From Konateibacter massiliensis (lineage in GTDB: Bacteria > Bacillota > Clostridia > Lachnospirales > Lachnospiraceae), in contig NZ_LT860098.1 of the NCBI RefSeq assembly GCF_900184995.1, positions 377,001 through 441,000 on the forward strand: a stretch of 64,000 bases of DNA, written 5' to 3'. The stretch's first letter is position 1. Each line of letters opens with the position of its first letter. The notes beneath the pieces are model-generated. The model had not been told where the DNA came from. It saw only the letters and a program-made list of their open reading frames with translations, and searched no databases. A program made the translations under genes and the position numbers. This document shows, piece by piece, positions 34,692 through 44,235 of the stretch.

Positions 34692-35650
34692 AATATCTCC
34701 TCCTTGTGGAATTCCCTAAGATCTTGCGCTATGTTACTCAATTTCCTCAGTCTATGGTTAACCCCTGACTTTCCCACGGGTGGGTTGAGTAATTCACCCA
34801 ATTCTTTCAGCGTTGCTTCGGGATATTCTAACCGAAGCTGCGCAACTTCGTCCAGGCCCTCAGATAATCCTTCCAGACCCATATGCTCTTTTATAAAGTT
34901 TATATCATCAATCTGCTTTACGGCAGCCGATACCGTTTTGTTAATGTTAGCCGTCTCACAATTCACCTGACGGTTAACAGAATTTCTCATCTCTTTTAAT
35001 ATTCTGACATTCTCTAAGTTCATCAGAGACACATGTGCTTCCATGACGTTGAGAATTTCGACAATCTGTGCCCCCTCTTTGATGTAGACAACCTGATACT
35101 TTTTGCGTTGTACAATCTTCGCATCCATATCAAAGCTGTTAATAATCGCTTGAAGCTGCTCTGCCTTTTCCTTTTGCAGACAGACAATTTCAAAATGATA
35201 AAACTTCTCCGGGTCACTGATGGAGCCTGATGCTAAAAATGCACCTCTTATGAAAGCCCTCCTGCAACAGGAATTTTGTATGACCAGGTTACTCACAACG
35301 GAAAGATTTTCCTTTATCTCTCCATTCTCAATAAGCTTACAGGCATTTAAAACCCTTACAGAGTCCTCATGTCCTTTCATCAAAATTGAGTATGTTCTGC
35401 TTTTCTTTAAATATACGTTCCTACGAATTGAAATTTCAGTATTTATATTAAATGTTTTTTTAATTAAAGTAAAGTACTTTCTTGCAACCGCCACATTTTC
35501 GGTGTGAACCTTGATGCAGTATTTATCCTCAGCAGAAATCAAAACCTTGCCGCAAAGGCTTATAATAGCAGCGATTTCGGCAATTTGACAATGTCTTGCA
35601 GAGCTGATTTGTCTTGAAAGTTCATCTTTTACATCACTTGAAAAGGACAT
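34688..35650 (-). CDS. whiA: WhiA DNA-binding protein
   Basis: A 320-residue WhiA. The N-terminal two-thirds are a degenerate LAGLIDADG homing-endonuclease fold (SFSSDVKDELSR start, then CCRRAFIRGAFLASGSISDP near residue 130). The C-terminal helix-turn-helix has YPEATLKELGELLNPPVGKS. WhiA is a conserved Gram-positive regulator tied to sporulation, chromosome segregation and division. It lies between rapZ (14 bases upstream) and the Crh-like gene. AGGAG precedes the ATG. Confidence 0.95.
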   Translation of the reverse strand: MSFSSDVKDELSRQISSARHCQIAEIAAIISLCGKVLISAEDKYCIKVHTENVAVARKYFTLIKKTFNINTEISIRRNVYLKKSRTYSILMKGHEDSVRVLNACKLIENGEIKENLSVVSNLVIQNSCCRRAFIRGAFLASGSISDPEKFYHFEIVCLQKEKAEQLQAIINSFDMDAKIVQRKKYQVVYIKEGAQIVEILNVMEAHVSLMNLENVRILKEMRNSVNRQVNCETANINKTVSAAVKQIDDINFIKEHMGLEGLSEGLDEVAQLRLEYPEATLKELGELLNPPVGKSGVNHRLRKLSNIAQDLREFHKEEIL

Positions 35651-35664
35651 TTTGCCACTCCTAT

Positions 35665-36543
35665 CTAGACGCCTTTTCTGATTGCATCTTTTTGAATGTC
35701 TCTATGCTCCACCTTTAAGCCGTATTCCTTATTTTCACTTAACCGCTCAAACAATTTATTGGACAGCGTCACCGATCTATGTTTTCCACCTGTACAGCCG
35801 ATTGCAATGACCAGCTGGTTTTTGCCCTCAGCGACATAGTTAGGAATCAAGAATCGTATCATATCCTCCAGCTTATCCAGAAATTCTCCTGCCACCTCAA
35901 AGCCCATCACATAATCCTGAATTTCCTTGTCATTGCCGCTTTTCGGTTTTAACTCATCAATATAATAAGGGTTAGGGAGAAATCTCACATCAAATACCAA
36001 ATCCGCGTCACTTGGAATTCCGTATTTAAATCCGAAGGAGAGCACTGTGATAAACAGGTTGTTGAAGCCTTCATTATTCACAAATATCTTATCCAGCTCA
36101 CTCTTTAGCTCTCTCGTCAAAAGCTGACTTGTATCTATAATATAATCCGCCTGCTTCTTTAGGAAATTAAGTTTCTCTCTCTCTGCTATAATTCCCTGAT
36201 CTACACGCCCTTCGCCCGCAAGCGGATGGCTTCGTCTCGTCTCTTTATAACGTTTTACCAACACTGAATCCGATGCGTCTAAAAATAGAATTTCATATTG
36301 AAATCCGCTTGCGACCAAATCCTCCAGCACATACTCAAGCTCGGAAAGTGCCTGTCCTGAACGGATATCCACTCCCAGAGCAATATTATTCACATCAATT
36401 GACTGCTTAAAGGTCAGCTCCGCAAACTTTCGGATTAAAAGAAAAGGGAGATTGTCTACACAAAAATAGCCAACATCTTCCAGCATTTTCAATGCCGTAC
36501 TTTTACCTGCTCCTGACATTCCTGTTACAATCACAAATCTCAT
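35665..36543 (-). CDS. rapZ: RapZ-family nucleotide-binding protein
   Basis: A 292-residue RapZ/YvcJ protein. The P-loop GMSGAGKS is at residues 8-15, VDNLP near 29-33, FLDASD near 84, YKETRRSHPLAG near 95 and the C-terminal IGCTGGKHRSV near 244-254. In Bacillus YvcJ hydrolyses GTP/ATP; in enterobacteria RapZ guides small-RNA decay for GlmS control. Here it is in the usual Gram-positive neighbourhood, but the glmR/yvcK gene that normally sits between rapZ and whiA is absent. I chose the ATG at 36543, with GGAGG seven bases upstream. Confidence 0.94.
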   Translation of the reverse strand: MRFVIVTGMSGAGKSTALKMLEDVGYFCVDNLPFLLIRKFAELTFKQSIDVNNIALGVDIRSGQALSELEYVLEDLVASGFQYEILFLDASDSVLVKRYKETRRSHPLAGEGRVDQGIIAEREKLNFLKKQADYIIDTSQLLTRELKSELDKIFVNNEGFNNLFITVLSFGFKYGIPSDADLVFDVRFLPNPYYIDELKPKSGNDKEIQDYVMGFEVAGEFLDKLEDMIRFLIPNYVAEGKNQLVIAIGCTGGKHRSVTLSNKLFERLSENKEYGLKVEHRDIQKDAIRKGV

Positions 36544-36632
36544 AATTTCCTCCACCTTTGTAAATCCAGTTTCTATTATATTTTATACCAAAAACACTTA
36601 AAATTTGCAACTGTTGCCTATCTTCACCGTTA

Positions 36633-37544
36633 CTAAAATTCGCCAAGCATTTTTACTTCCGTCTCTAATTTTACACCAAACTGTTTTTCCACCTGCTCTT
36701 GAACATGGTGAATTAGTTTTATAATATCCGCTGCCGTAGCATCACCCTTGTTGATAACAAAGCCGCAATGCTTCTCTGACACCTGCGCACCTCCTATGGA
36801 AAAGCCTCTAAGTCCTGCATCCATAATAAGCTTTCCGGCAAAATATCCCTCCGGCCGCTTAAAGGTACTTCCGGCACTCGGAAATTCCAAAGGCTGCTTC
36901 TCCGCCCTGCGCTCTGTGTAATCGTCAAGCAGCTTTTTAATCTCTTCCGGATCTCCCGGCTCCAGCTCAATGCACACTTCCAGTACAACATAATCATTCG
37001 TCGCAATGATGCTTGTTCGATATCCTAACTTTAGTTCGTCCTTACTAAGTTCAAATACATTTCCCTCCCGGTCGATTACCGTCACGCTTTTCAATACCTG
37101 CTTCATCTCACCGCCGTAGGCACCCGCATTCATAACCGCGGCGCCTCCTATCGTTCCCGGTATCCCTGAAGCAAATTCGAAGTTTTTTAAGCCTGCATCA
37201 TACGCCGCTTCGGCTATCGCAGAAAGCAAAGCTCCAGCCTGTACTTGAATCAGATTACCATTCACCTGAATGGTATTTAGATTTTCTAAAATATGGAGTA
37301 TTGCTCCGTGGTAGCCCAAATCGCTCACCAGCAGATTACTTCCGTTGCCGATTACACAAAAGGGCAATTCTGATTTTTTAAAAAACAAAATTAAATTTTT
37401 TATTTCTTCCATCGTATGAGGCATTACATAGTAATCCGCTTTTCCTCCTACTTGAAAGGTAGTATGATTGCGCATAGGCTCATCCGCCAAGACATATTTG
37501 TCTCCTACGATACTCTTTAGCTGATTATATATTTCCTTATCCAC
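36633..37544 (-). CDS. murB: UDP-N-acetylenolpyruvoylglucosamine reductase
   Basis: A 303-residue MurB. FAD-binding segments NHTTFQVGGKADYYV, VIGNGSNLLVSD and ASGIPGTIGGAAVMNAG appear in order. The later SAGSTFKRPEGYFAGKLI carries the catalytic Ser, and a C-terminal Glu lies in TEVKMLGEF. It reduces enolpyruvyl-UDP-GlcNAc to UDP-MurNAc with NADPH in peptidoglycan synthesis. The start is GTG with GAGGAG upstream. It sits 89 bases before rapZ in the same direction. Confidence 0.95.
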   Translation of the reverse strand: MDKEIYNQLKSIVGDKYVLADEPMRNHTTFQVGGKADYYVMPHTMEEIKNLILFFKKSELPFCVIGNGSNLLVSDLGYHGAILHILENLNTIQVNGNLIQVQAGALLSAIAEAAYDAGLKNFEFASGIPGTIGGAAVMNAGAYGGEMKQVLKSVTVIDREGNVFELSKDELKLGYRTSIIATNDYVVLEVCIELEPGDPEEIKKLLDDYTERRAEKQPLEFPSAGSTFKRPEGYFAGKLIMDAGLRGFSIGGAQVSEKHCGFVINKGDATAADIIKLIHHVQEQVEKQFGVKLETEVKMLGEF

Positions 37545-37580
37545 GCTAACTCCTCGGCTCTATTTTTATTCTACAAGAAA

Positions 37581-37629
37581 GTGTAAGCAAAGCTCACACT
37601 TCATGCCAAGGTGCGAGCAAAGCTCACAC
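37581..37629. repeat. Two tandem copies of the GTGTGAGC dispersed hairpin
   Basis: GTGTAAGCAAAGCTCACAC and GTGCGAGCAAAGCTCACAC lie 11 bases apart between murB and the ROK gene. Each folds as a 7-8-bp stem around AAA. On the plus strand the second is followed by a T-rich stretch. Other copies lie at 24353 and 41562. Confidence 0.7.
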
Positions 37630-37700
37630 CTTTTTATTATTTTATGCCGTTTAATCTATTTTCACTACAATATCATACAATATCTCATTCTATATTTCAA

Positions 37701-38633
37701 CTATAGCACAAGCTTTGCCGCCCCATAAATTCCAGCATCGTTTCCAAGCTCAGCCAATGAAAATTTAGCATCTTGGCATGCCGGGAATGCTCGCTTTACA
37801 TAGTGCTTTTTAATATAGTCAATCAAAATATCTCCGGCTTTTGAAACACCGCCGCCAATTACAAAGATTTCAGGATCTGTCATCGCTGCTGCATTTGCAA
37901 GAGCGGTTCCCAGATATTTACCGAACTTCTCGGCAACTTCCATGGCTAGCTCATCATTTTCCTTTACCGCATCAAATATCGTCTTTGCGGAAATTTCTCC
38001 TGTTCTTAAAACAGAAGGCTTGTCCGTAGCCTCCAGAGCCTTTTTTGCCAGTCTCACCACACCGGTTGCGGAAGCCATCTGCTCTAAGCAGCCCTGTTTT
38101 CCACAGTTGCAGAAATCTATCTCATTGTCCTCCACATGCATATGCCCAAGTTCTCCGCCTGCACCATTTGTTCCGGTTATAATCTCACCGTTCACAATGA
38201 TACCGCCGCCTACGCCTGTTCCAAGGGTAACCATAATAAGATTGTTATTTCCGCGTCCGCCGCCCTGCCACATCTCACCGAGTGCCGCCACGTTCGCATC
38301 ATTTCCTGCCTTTACCTTCAAGCCTGTGAGCTGCTCCAGCTCTGATTCAACATTAAAGATACTCCAGCCTAAGTTTACTGCTTTCAAAATAGTTCCGTCC
38401 GCTTTTACCGGTCCCGGCACTCCGATACCGATTCCTGCTACCTGTGCCTTGCTGATTTTCTGTTCTGACAATTTCTCTTCAATGGAATCCGCAATATCAG
38501 GCAAGATGTACTTCCCGTTTTCTTCTTTTCTCGTCACAATTTCCCATTTGTCCAGCACCTGTCCATCCGCATGAAACAGTCCTATTTTTACCGTAGTTCC
38601 TCCAACGTCTACACCAACGCATACTTTATCCAT
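37701..38633 (-). CDS. ROK-family sugar kinase (glucokinase type)
   Basis: A 310-residue ROK protein: phosphate-binding GVDVGGTTVKIGLF at the start, catalytic NDANVAALGE near residue 111, GTGVGGG near 138-144, and the zinc-binding CNCGKQGCLE near 176-185. It most likely phosphorylates glucose with ATP. It follows hprK by three bases, placing sugar phosphorylation beside the sensor of glycolytic state. No HTH domain is present, so it is a kinase and not a ROK repressor. Sugar specificity is inferred. Confidence 0.9.
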   Translation of the reverse strand: MDKVCVGVDVGGTTVKIGLFHADGQVLDKWEIVTRKEENGKYILPDIADSIEEKLSEQKISKAQVAGIGIGVPGPVKADGTILKAVNLGWSIFNVESELEQLTGLKVKAGNDANVAALGEMWQGGGRGNNNLIMVTLGTGVGGGIIVNGEIITGTNGAGGELGHMHVEDNEIDFCNCGKQGCLEQMASATGVVRLAKKALEATDKPSVLRTGEISAKTIFDAVKENDELAMEVAEKFGKYLGTALANAAAMTDPEIFVIGGGVSKAGDILIDYIKKHYVKRAFPACQDAKFSLAELGNDAGIYGAAKLVL

Positions 38634-38636
38634 GAA

Positions 38637-39566
38637 TTAAACCCTCTTCTTTGCTAAATTATTCTGTACTCTGTTATATAATTCTTTTGCGGCATTATAG
38701 CCCATCTTCTTCTGTCTGAAGTTGACCGCTGCTGATTCACATATGATTGCCAGGTTTCTGCCCGGACGTATTGGAATGGAATGACATACTACCTTATTTC
38801 CCAAAAATTCGGTGTATTCTTCCTCCAGACCAAGTCGGTCATACTCTTTATCTCTGTCCCAGTCCTCCAGCTTGATAACAAGATCGATAGACTGTGTTTC
38901 TTTTACACTTTCCACACCGAACAGCGTCTTTACATCTACAATTCCGATGCCTCGCAGCTCGATAAAATGCCTTGTGATATCAGGAGCGGTTCCAATCAAA
39001 GTGTCATCGCTGACCTTGCGGATTTCTACTACGTCATCCGTTACAAGACGATGTCCTCTCTTAATAAGTTCGAGTGCAGCCTCACTTTTACCGATACCGC
39101 TCTCGCCCATAATCAGTACGCCTTCACCGTAAACATCCACCAATACGCCATGAATGGAGATTGTAGGAGCAAGCTGTACATTCAGCCATCTTATAATTTC
39201 AGCCATAAAGGAGGAAGTGGTCTTCTCTGTCTGAAAAATCGGCACTCCATTTTTATTTGCAATTTCCAGTATGTCCTGATCCGGCTCCATCTGTCTGCTA
39301 TATACAATACACGGAATTTTACTGGAAAGAAGCTCATTATAAATTTCAATCTTTCTCTCCTTGCTCAGACTCTCCAAATAGGTGTATTCCACATACCCGA
39401 TTACCTGAACACGTTCTGCATCAAAATGATCAAAAAATCCGGTCAGCTGAAGCGCCGGGCGGTTGATATCCGGCTGTGTAATCTTAATGGAATCCAGTGC
39501 AATATCCGGTGTTAAGTTTTTCAGATTCAATTTTTTTACAATCTTGCTTAATTCTACACTTTGCAT
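38637..39566 (-). CDS. hprK: HPr kinase/phosphorylase
   Basis: A 309-residue HprK. The P-loop GESGIGKS is at residues 154-161, His139 in SIHG fits the family active site, and VTDDVVEI with LELRGIG-type segment ELRGIGIVDV follow; the C-terminal K3 loop region LGLEEEYTEFLG-type is present. It phosphorylates HPr and Crh at Ser46 when glycolytic intermediates are high, and removes it when phosphate is high. A possible substrate is encoded in the same run at 34425. I chose the second ATG (39566), which is eight bases from AAAGGAG; the first ATG at 39572 is too close. Confidence 0.94.
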   Translation of the reverse strand: MQSVELSKIVKKLNLKNLTPDIALDSIKITQPDINRPALQLTGFFDHFDAERVQVIGYVEYTYLESLSKERKIEIYNELLSSKIPCIVYSRQMEPDQDILEIANKNGVPIFQTEKTTSSFMAEIIRWLNVQLAPTISIHGVLVDVYGEGVLIMGESGIGKSEAALELIKRGHRLVTDDVVEIRKVSDDTLIGTAPDITRHFIELRGIGIVDVKTLFGVESVKETQSIDLVIKLEDWDRDKEYDRLGLEEEYTEFLGNKVVCHSIPIRPGRNLAIICESAAVNFRQKKMGYNAAKELYNRVQNNLAKKRV

Positions 39567-39634
39567 ACCCATTTCTCCTTTGATTTAGTATTGTTATCAT
39601 ATTAACATATTTCAATTTTGAAAACAACCAGTCG

Positions 39635-41503
39635 TTATTGTTGCAGCTCTAATTTTTCCTTCGTATGAAAAAATTCATACACTTTCTGGGCTGCCGCCTC
39701 CGTCATATTCGGGACATTTTTCAGTGTCTCCACGTCGGCATTCTTAATTTCTTCTATGGAAGCAAAACGCTGCATCAGCGCCTTTCGCCTTGCCGGACCG
39801 ATTCCCTCAATATCATCCAGAATAGAATGTACCTGTCCCTTACTTCGAAGCGACCTGTGGTACTCAATCGCAAAACGGTGTGCCTCATCCTGAATTCTCG
39901 TAATTAGGCGGAACCCTTCTGAGGTGCGTTCAATCGGAATCTCCTCGTTTTGATAGTACAAGCCTCTTGTCCGGTGGTTGTCATCCTTAACCATACCGCA
40001 CACCGGTATATTCAGGCGCAGTTCCTCAAGCACCTTCAAGGCGATGTTGACCTGTCCGCGCCCACCATCCATCATAATCAAGTCCGGAAATTTGGTGAAA
40101 CTTCCGAATTCGGTGTCCTTGTCGTTTCTCTCCTCGATTCCATGTGTAAATCTTCTGGTCAGCACCTCATTCATGCTCGCATAATCGTCCGGTCCCGACA
40201 CTGATTTTATTTTGAATTTGCGGTAGTCGCTTCGCTTCGGGTTTCCGTTTTCATATACAATCATGGAGCCTACAGACTGATAGCCGCTTATGTTGGAAAT
40301 ATCAAACGCCTCAACCCTTGAAATATCAGAAAGCCCCAGAAGCCCTTCTATCTCCTTCATCGCCCCGATGGTCCGTTTTTCCTCTACCTTGATTCTCTCC
40401 TTATCCTTGGTCAGAACCATCGCCGCATTCTTCTCGGCAAGTTCCACAAGCTTTTCCTTGCTTCCCTTCTTCGGTACACGTATGTAGACTCTCTGACCGC
40501 GTTTCTTGGTCAGCCACTGTTCTATCAGCTCCATGTCCTCAATCTCTTCCTGAATCATAAGTTCTTTTGGAATATATGGAGTTCCGCTGTAAAACTGCTT
40601 GATAAAGCTTGAGACAATTTCCCCCTTCGTATCATGAATGGAAATGTCCATATGAAAATGTTCTCGTCCGATCAGTCTGCCGTTTCGAATAAAAAACACC
40701 TGAACAACCCCATCGTTTCCATCTCTGGACAGGGCGATTACATCCTTGTCCTCAAGATCATGGTTTGTAATCTTTTGCTTTTGTGCAATCTGCTTTACCG
40801 CATTTAAAAGCTCACGAAACTCAATCGCCGTCTCAAATTCCATGTTTTCTGAGGCCGTCAGCATCTTTGTCTCCAGCATTTTCTCCACCTCGCCCAAATT
40901 TCCGTTCAGGAAATCAAGCACCAAGGCGACGGATTTTCCGTACTCCTCCTGCGAGATATAGCCTTGGCATGGTGCATCACACTGCTTAATATGGTAATTT
41001 AAACATGGTCTTGCCTTTTTGATATCTCTTGGCAGATTCCGGTTGCAGGTACGGATTTTGTATATTTTCTGGATAAGGTCTATCGTGTCCTTCACGGCAC
41101 CCGCACTTGTGTAAGGTCCAAAATACTTGGATTTGTCCTTCTTCATCGTTCGGGAGAGCATAACCCTCGGAAAAGCTTCATTCACAGTAACGCGAATAAA
41201 CGGATATGTCTTATCATCGGTCAGCATTGTGTTGTACTTTGGTCTGTGCTCCTTAATCAGGTTGCATTCCAGCACCAGCGCTTCCACCTCGGAATCCGTC
41301 ACAATATACTCGAAACGTCTTATTTGGGTTACCATACGCTCTATCTTAACCGTCTTGTTCCGGCTGCTCTGGAAATACTGTCTCACCCTGTTTTTCAGAC
41401 TGATAGCTTTTCCGACATAGATGATGGCATCCTTCTCATCATGCATAATATAAACTCCCGGTTTTGCGGGAAGCTTTTTCAATTCTTCTTCTATGTTAAA
41501 CAT
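39635..41503 (-). CDS. uvrC: Excinuclease ABC subunit C
   Basis: A 622-residue UvrC. The GIY-YIG nuclease spans residues 10-90 ([19 protein letters not shown]). A Cys cluster follows ([20 protein letters not shown]), then a UVR motif near 200-235, an RNase H-like nuclease ([32 protein letters not shown]) and a C-terminal HhH pair ([19 protein letters not shown]). It cuts DNA on both sides of lesions in nucleotide excision repair. I chose the ATG at 41503 with GGAG upstream, the normal family start; the longer frame runs back into the repeat region. hprK follows 68 bases later. Confidence 0.95.
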   Translation of the reverse strand: MFNIEEELKKLPAKPGVYIMHDEKDAIIYVGKAISLKNRVRQYFQSSRNKTVKIERMVTQIRRFEYIVTDSEVEALVLECNLIKEHRPKYNTMLTDDKTYPFIRVTVNEAFPRVMLSRTMKKDKSKYFGPYTSAGAVKDTIDLIQKIYKIRTCNRNLPRDIKKARPCLNYHIKQCDAPCQGYISQEEYGKSVALVLDFLNGNLGEVEKMLETKMLTASENMEFETAIEFRELLNAVKQIAQKQKITNHDLEDKDVIALSRDGNDGVVQVFFIRNGRLIGREHFHMDISIHDTKGEIVSSFIKQFYSGTPYIPKELMIQEEIEDMELIEQWLTKKRGQRVYIRVPKKGSKEKLVELAEKNAAMVLTKDKERIKVEEKRTIGAMKEIEGLLGLSDISRVEAFDISNISGYQSVGSMIVYENGNPKRSDYRKFKIKSVSGPDDYASMNEVLTRRFTHGIEERNDKDTEFGSFTKFPDLIMMDGGRGQVNIALKVLEELRLNIPVCGMVKDDNHRTRGLYYQNEEIPIERTSEGFRLITRIQDEAHRFAIEYHRSLRSKGQVHSILDDIEGIGPARRKALMQRFASIEEIKNADVETLKNVPNMTEAAAQKVYEFFHTKEKLELQQ

Positions 41504-41561
41504 AAACACTCCATGGATTTCTATTGTCATGAATAGGAAAAACTTTCTATGATATAGGAAC

Positions 41562-41580
41562 GTGTGAGCAAAGCTCACAC
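41562..41580. repeat. GTGTGAGC dispersed hairpin
   Basis: A perfect copy of GTGTGAGCAAAGCTCACAC between uvrC and ftsH, next to a copy of the CGTGAGGTGCGCAT unit (41618) and a CATAGG palindrome (41636). Three repeat families thus sit together in one 265-base gap. Confidence 0.75.
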
Positions 41581-41610
41581 GCTGCGCCTGAGCCGTTGCG
41601 AAGCAACTAC

Positions 41611-41632
41611 TTCCTCTCCGTGAGGTGCGCAT
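41611..41632. repeat. CGTGAGGTGCGCAT dispersed unit, copy 1
   Basis: TTCCTCTCCGTGAGGTGCGCAT recurs at 45846-45866 (TTCCTCTTCGTGAGGTGCGCA) and in degraded form at 51553-51570. CCTC and GAGG within it pair as a small hairpin. Confidence 0.65.
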
Positions 41633-41635
41633 CCT

Positions 41636-41687
41636 ATTCTTTTATATCATAGGAAATCCTTTTGGATTTCCTATGATATAAAAGAAT
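41636..41687. repeat. CATAGG-type dispersed palindrome, copy C (24-bp perfect stem)
   Basis: ATTCTTTTATATCATAGGAA plus ATCC on the left pairs perfectly over 24 bases with the right arm, around a TTTT loop. It is the longest copy of this family in the window and lies between uvrC and ftsH. Confidence 0.85.
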
Positions 41688-41735
41688 ACCCTTTTCACTT
41701 GTGTTATTCCGTGAAAAACGTATTCTTTTATTGTT
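41684..41735. terminator. Bidirectional terminator-like hairpin after ftsH
   Basis: GAATAC and GTATTC with inner TTTTCAC/GTGAAAA form an interrupted stem (41684-41725), with TTTTATTGTTTT on the plus side and TTTTATATC on the minus side. It lies 43 bases after the ftsH stop. Confidence 0.65.
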
Positions 41736-41768
41736 TTCCTGTATCGTTCTTACTTATAACATTTTAAT

Positions 41769-43925
41769 CTAGTCAAACAGCTCCGGTCTGGAAGATTTGA
41801 AAGTATCCTCCTGAGGCTTTGCTTCCTCTGCCTTTTCCTCGGTTCTTGACTCCTCCTCCGGCTCACTGGAGTAAGTGTAGACTCTTCTCGTCTCAGCCTT
41901 TTCTTCCTTCGGGCTTTCCTGATTTATCACAGGTGTGATCTCTATTTCAACTGCCTCAGTTTTATCTGTCTCTGCAGTCACACTAAGCTCCGCCTGTTTT
42001 TCGTCCTCGGATTTCTCAATGACTTTTTGTTCTGCTTTTTTATCCTCTAACTCAGGTTCAATACCTCGAACTTTATTGAAGATTTCCATAAATTCTTTTC
42101 CGGTAATCGTCTCTCTCTCAAAGAGGAAATCAGCAATCTTATCAAGCGTTTCTTTATTTCCTGAGAGTAATCCTTTCGCTTCATCATAACATTCCTTCAG
42201 AAGCTTCATCACTTCCGTATCAATCTCTGCCGCTGTCGCATCCGCACAGTTCAATACAGATCTTCCGTCCAAGTACTGGTTTTCTATCGTCTCTAAGCCC
42301 ATCAATCCGAACCTCTCTGACATACCATACTGGGTAATCATCGCTCTCGCCATCTTTGTCGCTTTTTCAATATCGTTGGAAGCACCTGTCGTAACGGAGT
42401 TAAATATCAGCTCTTCCGCTGCACGTCCGCCGAATAACGTTACAATTCTGGCGCGAAGCTCATCCTGGGTCATCAGATATTTTTCCTCTTCCGGTACCTG
42501 CATAACATAGCCAAGAGAGCCCATAGTTCTCGGCACAATCGTAATCTTCTGAACCGGCTCTGCATCCTTTTGCAGTGCTGTAACAAGAGCATGTCCTACC
42601 TCATGGTATGCGACAATCTTCTTCTCTTCCTTGCCAAGAATTCTATCCTTTTTCTCTTTACCGGCTATAACAACCTCAACTGATTCAAATAAATCAGACT
42701 GGGAAACAACGGTCCTTCCGCTCTTTACCGCGTTGATTGCCGCTTCATTAATCATATTTGCCAAGTCGGAGCCTACCGCACCTGATGTTGCCAACGCAAT
42801 TGCATCCAAATCTACGGTTTCATCCATCAAAACATGCTTTGCATGTACTTTTAAAATATCAACTCTGCCCTTTAAATCCGGCTTGTCTACAATGATTCTT
42901 CTGTCAAAACGACCCGGTCTCAAAAGCGCCTGGTCAAGCACCTCCGGTCTGTTTGTCGCTGCGAGAATCAGCAAGCCCTTGGACGTATCAAAGCCGTCCA
43001 TCTCGGATAACAACTGATTGAGCGTCTGCTCTCTCTCGTCATTTCCGCCGCCGTATCTGCTGTCACGACTCTTACCGATGGCATCAATCTCATCGATAAA
43101 AATAATACAAGGTGCACTCTGCTGTGCCTGTTTAAATAAATCTCTTACTCTGGAAGCACCGACACCTACGAACATTTCCACAAAATCCGAACCGGATAAG
43201 GAGAAAAACGGCACCTTTGCTTCACCTGCTACCGCTTTGGCGAGCAAGGTCTTTCCTGTTCCCGGAGGTCCAACCAGCAAAGCACCCTTTGGAAGCTTCG
43301 CTCCGATCTGCGTATATTTACCCGGATTATGAAGAAACTCCACGACTTCCTGCAAGGATTCCTTTGCCTCATTTTGTCCGGCAACATCCTTAAATGTTAC
43401 ACCTGTCTGCTTTTCCACGTATACCTTGGCATTCGATTTTCCGACACCGCCCATCATGCCGCCGCCCTTTGACATTCTTCGCATCACAAAGCTTGCCATA
43501 AGCCAAATCATAGCGAGCGGAAGAATATAGATGAGCACAATATCAAGAATTGCAGATCGTGAATCCGCTACCTCCTGCTTGTATACCGCACCCGCTTCAT
43601 CTAATTTATCCTGTAAATCAGGATCAGGGAACACACCGGTATAATACTTAATCGGTACGAGCTCTGATGGCTGTTCTTTGGGAGTAATGACAATTTTATT
43701 GCCGTCGGAAGAGATACTTTCTACCTCTTTATTGTCCAGCATAGTCATAAACTCATCATAGGTTATCTCTTTCATCGTGCCTTCTTTGGCCTTATCTGTT
43801 AAAAAGCTCATCACCAGCAGTACAACTAACGAAGCAACAAGAAAAACCATGATGGTCTGTCTATTTTTAGGATTATTATTACTATTATTATTGTTATTAT
43901 TATTCTGATTATTGTTATTGTCCAT
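41769..43925 (-). CDS. ftsH: ATP-dependent zinc metalloprotease FtsH
   Basis: A 718-residue FtsH. Two membrane helices (near residues 27-45 and 130-150) enclose an outer domain. The AAA module has Walker A GPPGTGKT and Walker B IIFIDEID, plus the SRH region RPGRFDRR. The protease domain carries HEVGH. It unfolds and degrades membrane and regulatory proteins. The N terminus is unusual: after Met-Asp come runs of Asn (14 of the first 17 residues). The C-terminal 100 residues are acidic and variable. I chose the ATG at 43925, 7 bases from AAGGAGG. A clear promoter lies at 43954. Confidence 0.96.
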   Translation of the reverse strand: MDNNNNQNNNNNNNSNNNPKNRQTIMVFLVASLVVLLVMSFLTDKAKEGTMKEITYDEFMTMLDNKEVESISSDGNKIVITPKEQPSELVPIKYYTGVFPDPDLQDKLDEAGAVYKQEVADSRSAILDIVLIYILPLAMIWLMASFVMRRMSKGGGMMGGVGKSNAKVYVEKQTGVTFKDVAGQNEAKESLQEVVEFLHNPGKYTQIGAKLPKGALLVGPPGTGKTLLAKAVAGEAKVPFFSLSGSDFVEMFVGVGASRVRDLFKQAQQSAPCIIFIDEIDAIGKSRDSRYGGGNDEREQTLNQLLSEMDGFDTSKGLLILAATNRPEVLDQALLRPGRFDRRIIVDKPDLKGRVDILKVHAKHVLMDETVDLDAIALATSGAVGSDLANMINEAAINAVKSGRTVVSQSDLFESVEVVIAGKEKKDRILGKEEKKIVAYHEVGHALVTALQKDAEPVQKITIVPRTMGSLGYVMQVPEEEKYLMTQDELRARIVTLFGGRAAEELIFNSVTTGASNDIEKATKMARAMITQYGMSERFGLMGLETIENQYLDGRSVLNCADATAAEIDTEVMKLLKECYDEAKGLLSGNKETLDKIADFLFERETITGKEFMEIFNKVRGIEPELEDKKAEQKVIEKSEDEKQAELSVTAETDKTEAVEIEITPVINQESPKEEKAETRRVYTYSSEPEEESRTEEKAEEAKPQEDTFKSSRPELFD

Positions 43926-43953
43926 TCTCATCCTCCTTGACTTAATATATCTT

Positions 43954-43982
43954 ATTATAGAGATTGTTTCGTCATAAATCAA
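43954..43982 (-). promoter_or_regulatory. Predicted sigma-A promoter of ftsH
   Basis: On the minus strand TTGATT and a perfect TATAAT are spaced by 17 bases, 29 bases before the ATG. The short leader includes AAGGAGG. Confidence 0.75.
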
Positions 43983-44079
43983 CTCCCGAATTGTGAATTT
44001 TATTACACAATTTCTTGTTTATAAAACGTTTCAAGTTATTTTATTTATTTTTTAAATTAGTGCTGGATTTATTTTATCA

Positions 44080-44108
44080 TTGGTTGTATAATATATTGGT
44101 TGTATTAT
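44080..44108 (+). promoter_or_regulatory. Candidate sigma-A promoter of pyrG
   Basis: TTGGTT and TATTAT are 17 bases apart, 128 bases before the pyrG ATG. The -35 is weak, so this is tentative. The leader contains the 44137-44160 hairpin, which has no U-tract. Confidence 0.4.
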
Positions 44109-44235
44109 GTCTTTTAGCAAATTTCTTACAAACTCAATTGAATCGATTTATCGGTTCAATTATTGCTTTATAAAGGTAATCAATTCACTATAACAAACCC
44201 ATTTCATCATTCATTCAAAGGAGGAACATTAAATT

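Larger units (their letters stand above)
43926..44235. other. Divergent ftsH-pyrG promoter region, 310 bases
   Basis: The region holds the ftsH promoter (43954-43982), a candidate pyrG promoter (44080-44108), and an ATTGAA-CGAT/ATCG-TTCAAT palindrome at 44137-44160 in the pyrG leader. No coding frame is seen. Confidence 0.55.

Noticed and set aside
37942-38574. 210-codon open frame antisense to the ROK kinase
   Set aside because: Ser/Pro/Phe-rich composition is what the reverse complement of Gly/Glu/Lys-rich codons gives; the sense gene has all catalytic motifs.
38781-39515. 244-codon open frame antisense to hprK on the plus strand
   Set aside because: It lies wholly opposite a conserved gene, its protein is rich in Cys/His/Tyr without domain pattern, and no ribosome site precedes it.
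41504-41632. 43-residue N-terminal extension of UvrC
   Set aside because: It translates dispersed repeats and the UvrC family starts at the inner ATG with its own ribosome site.
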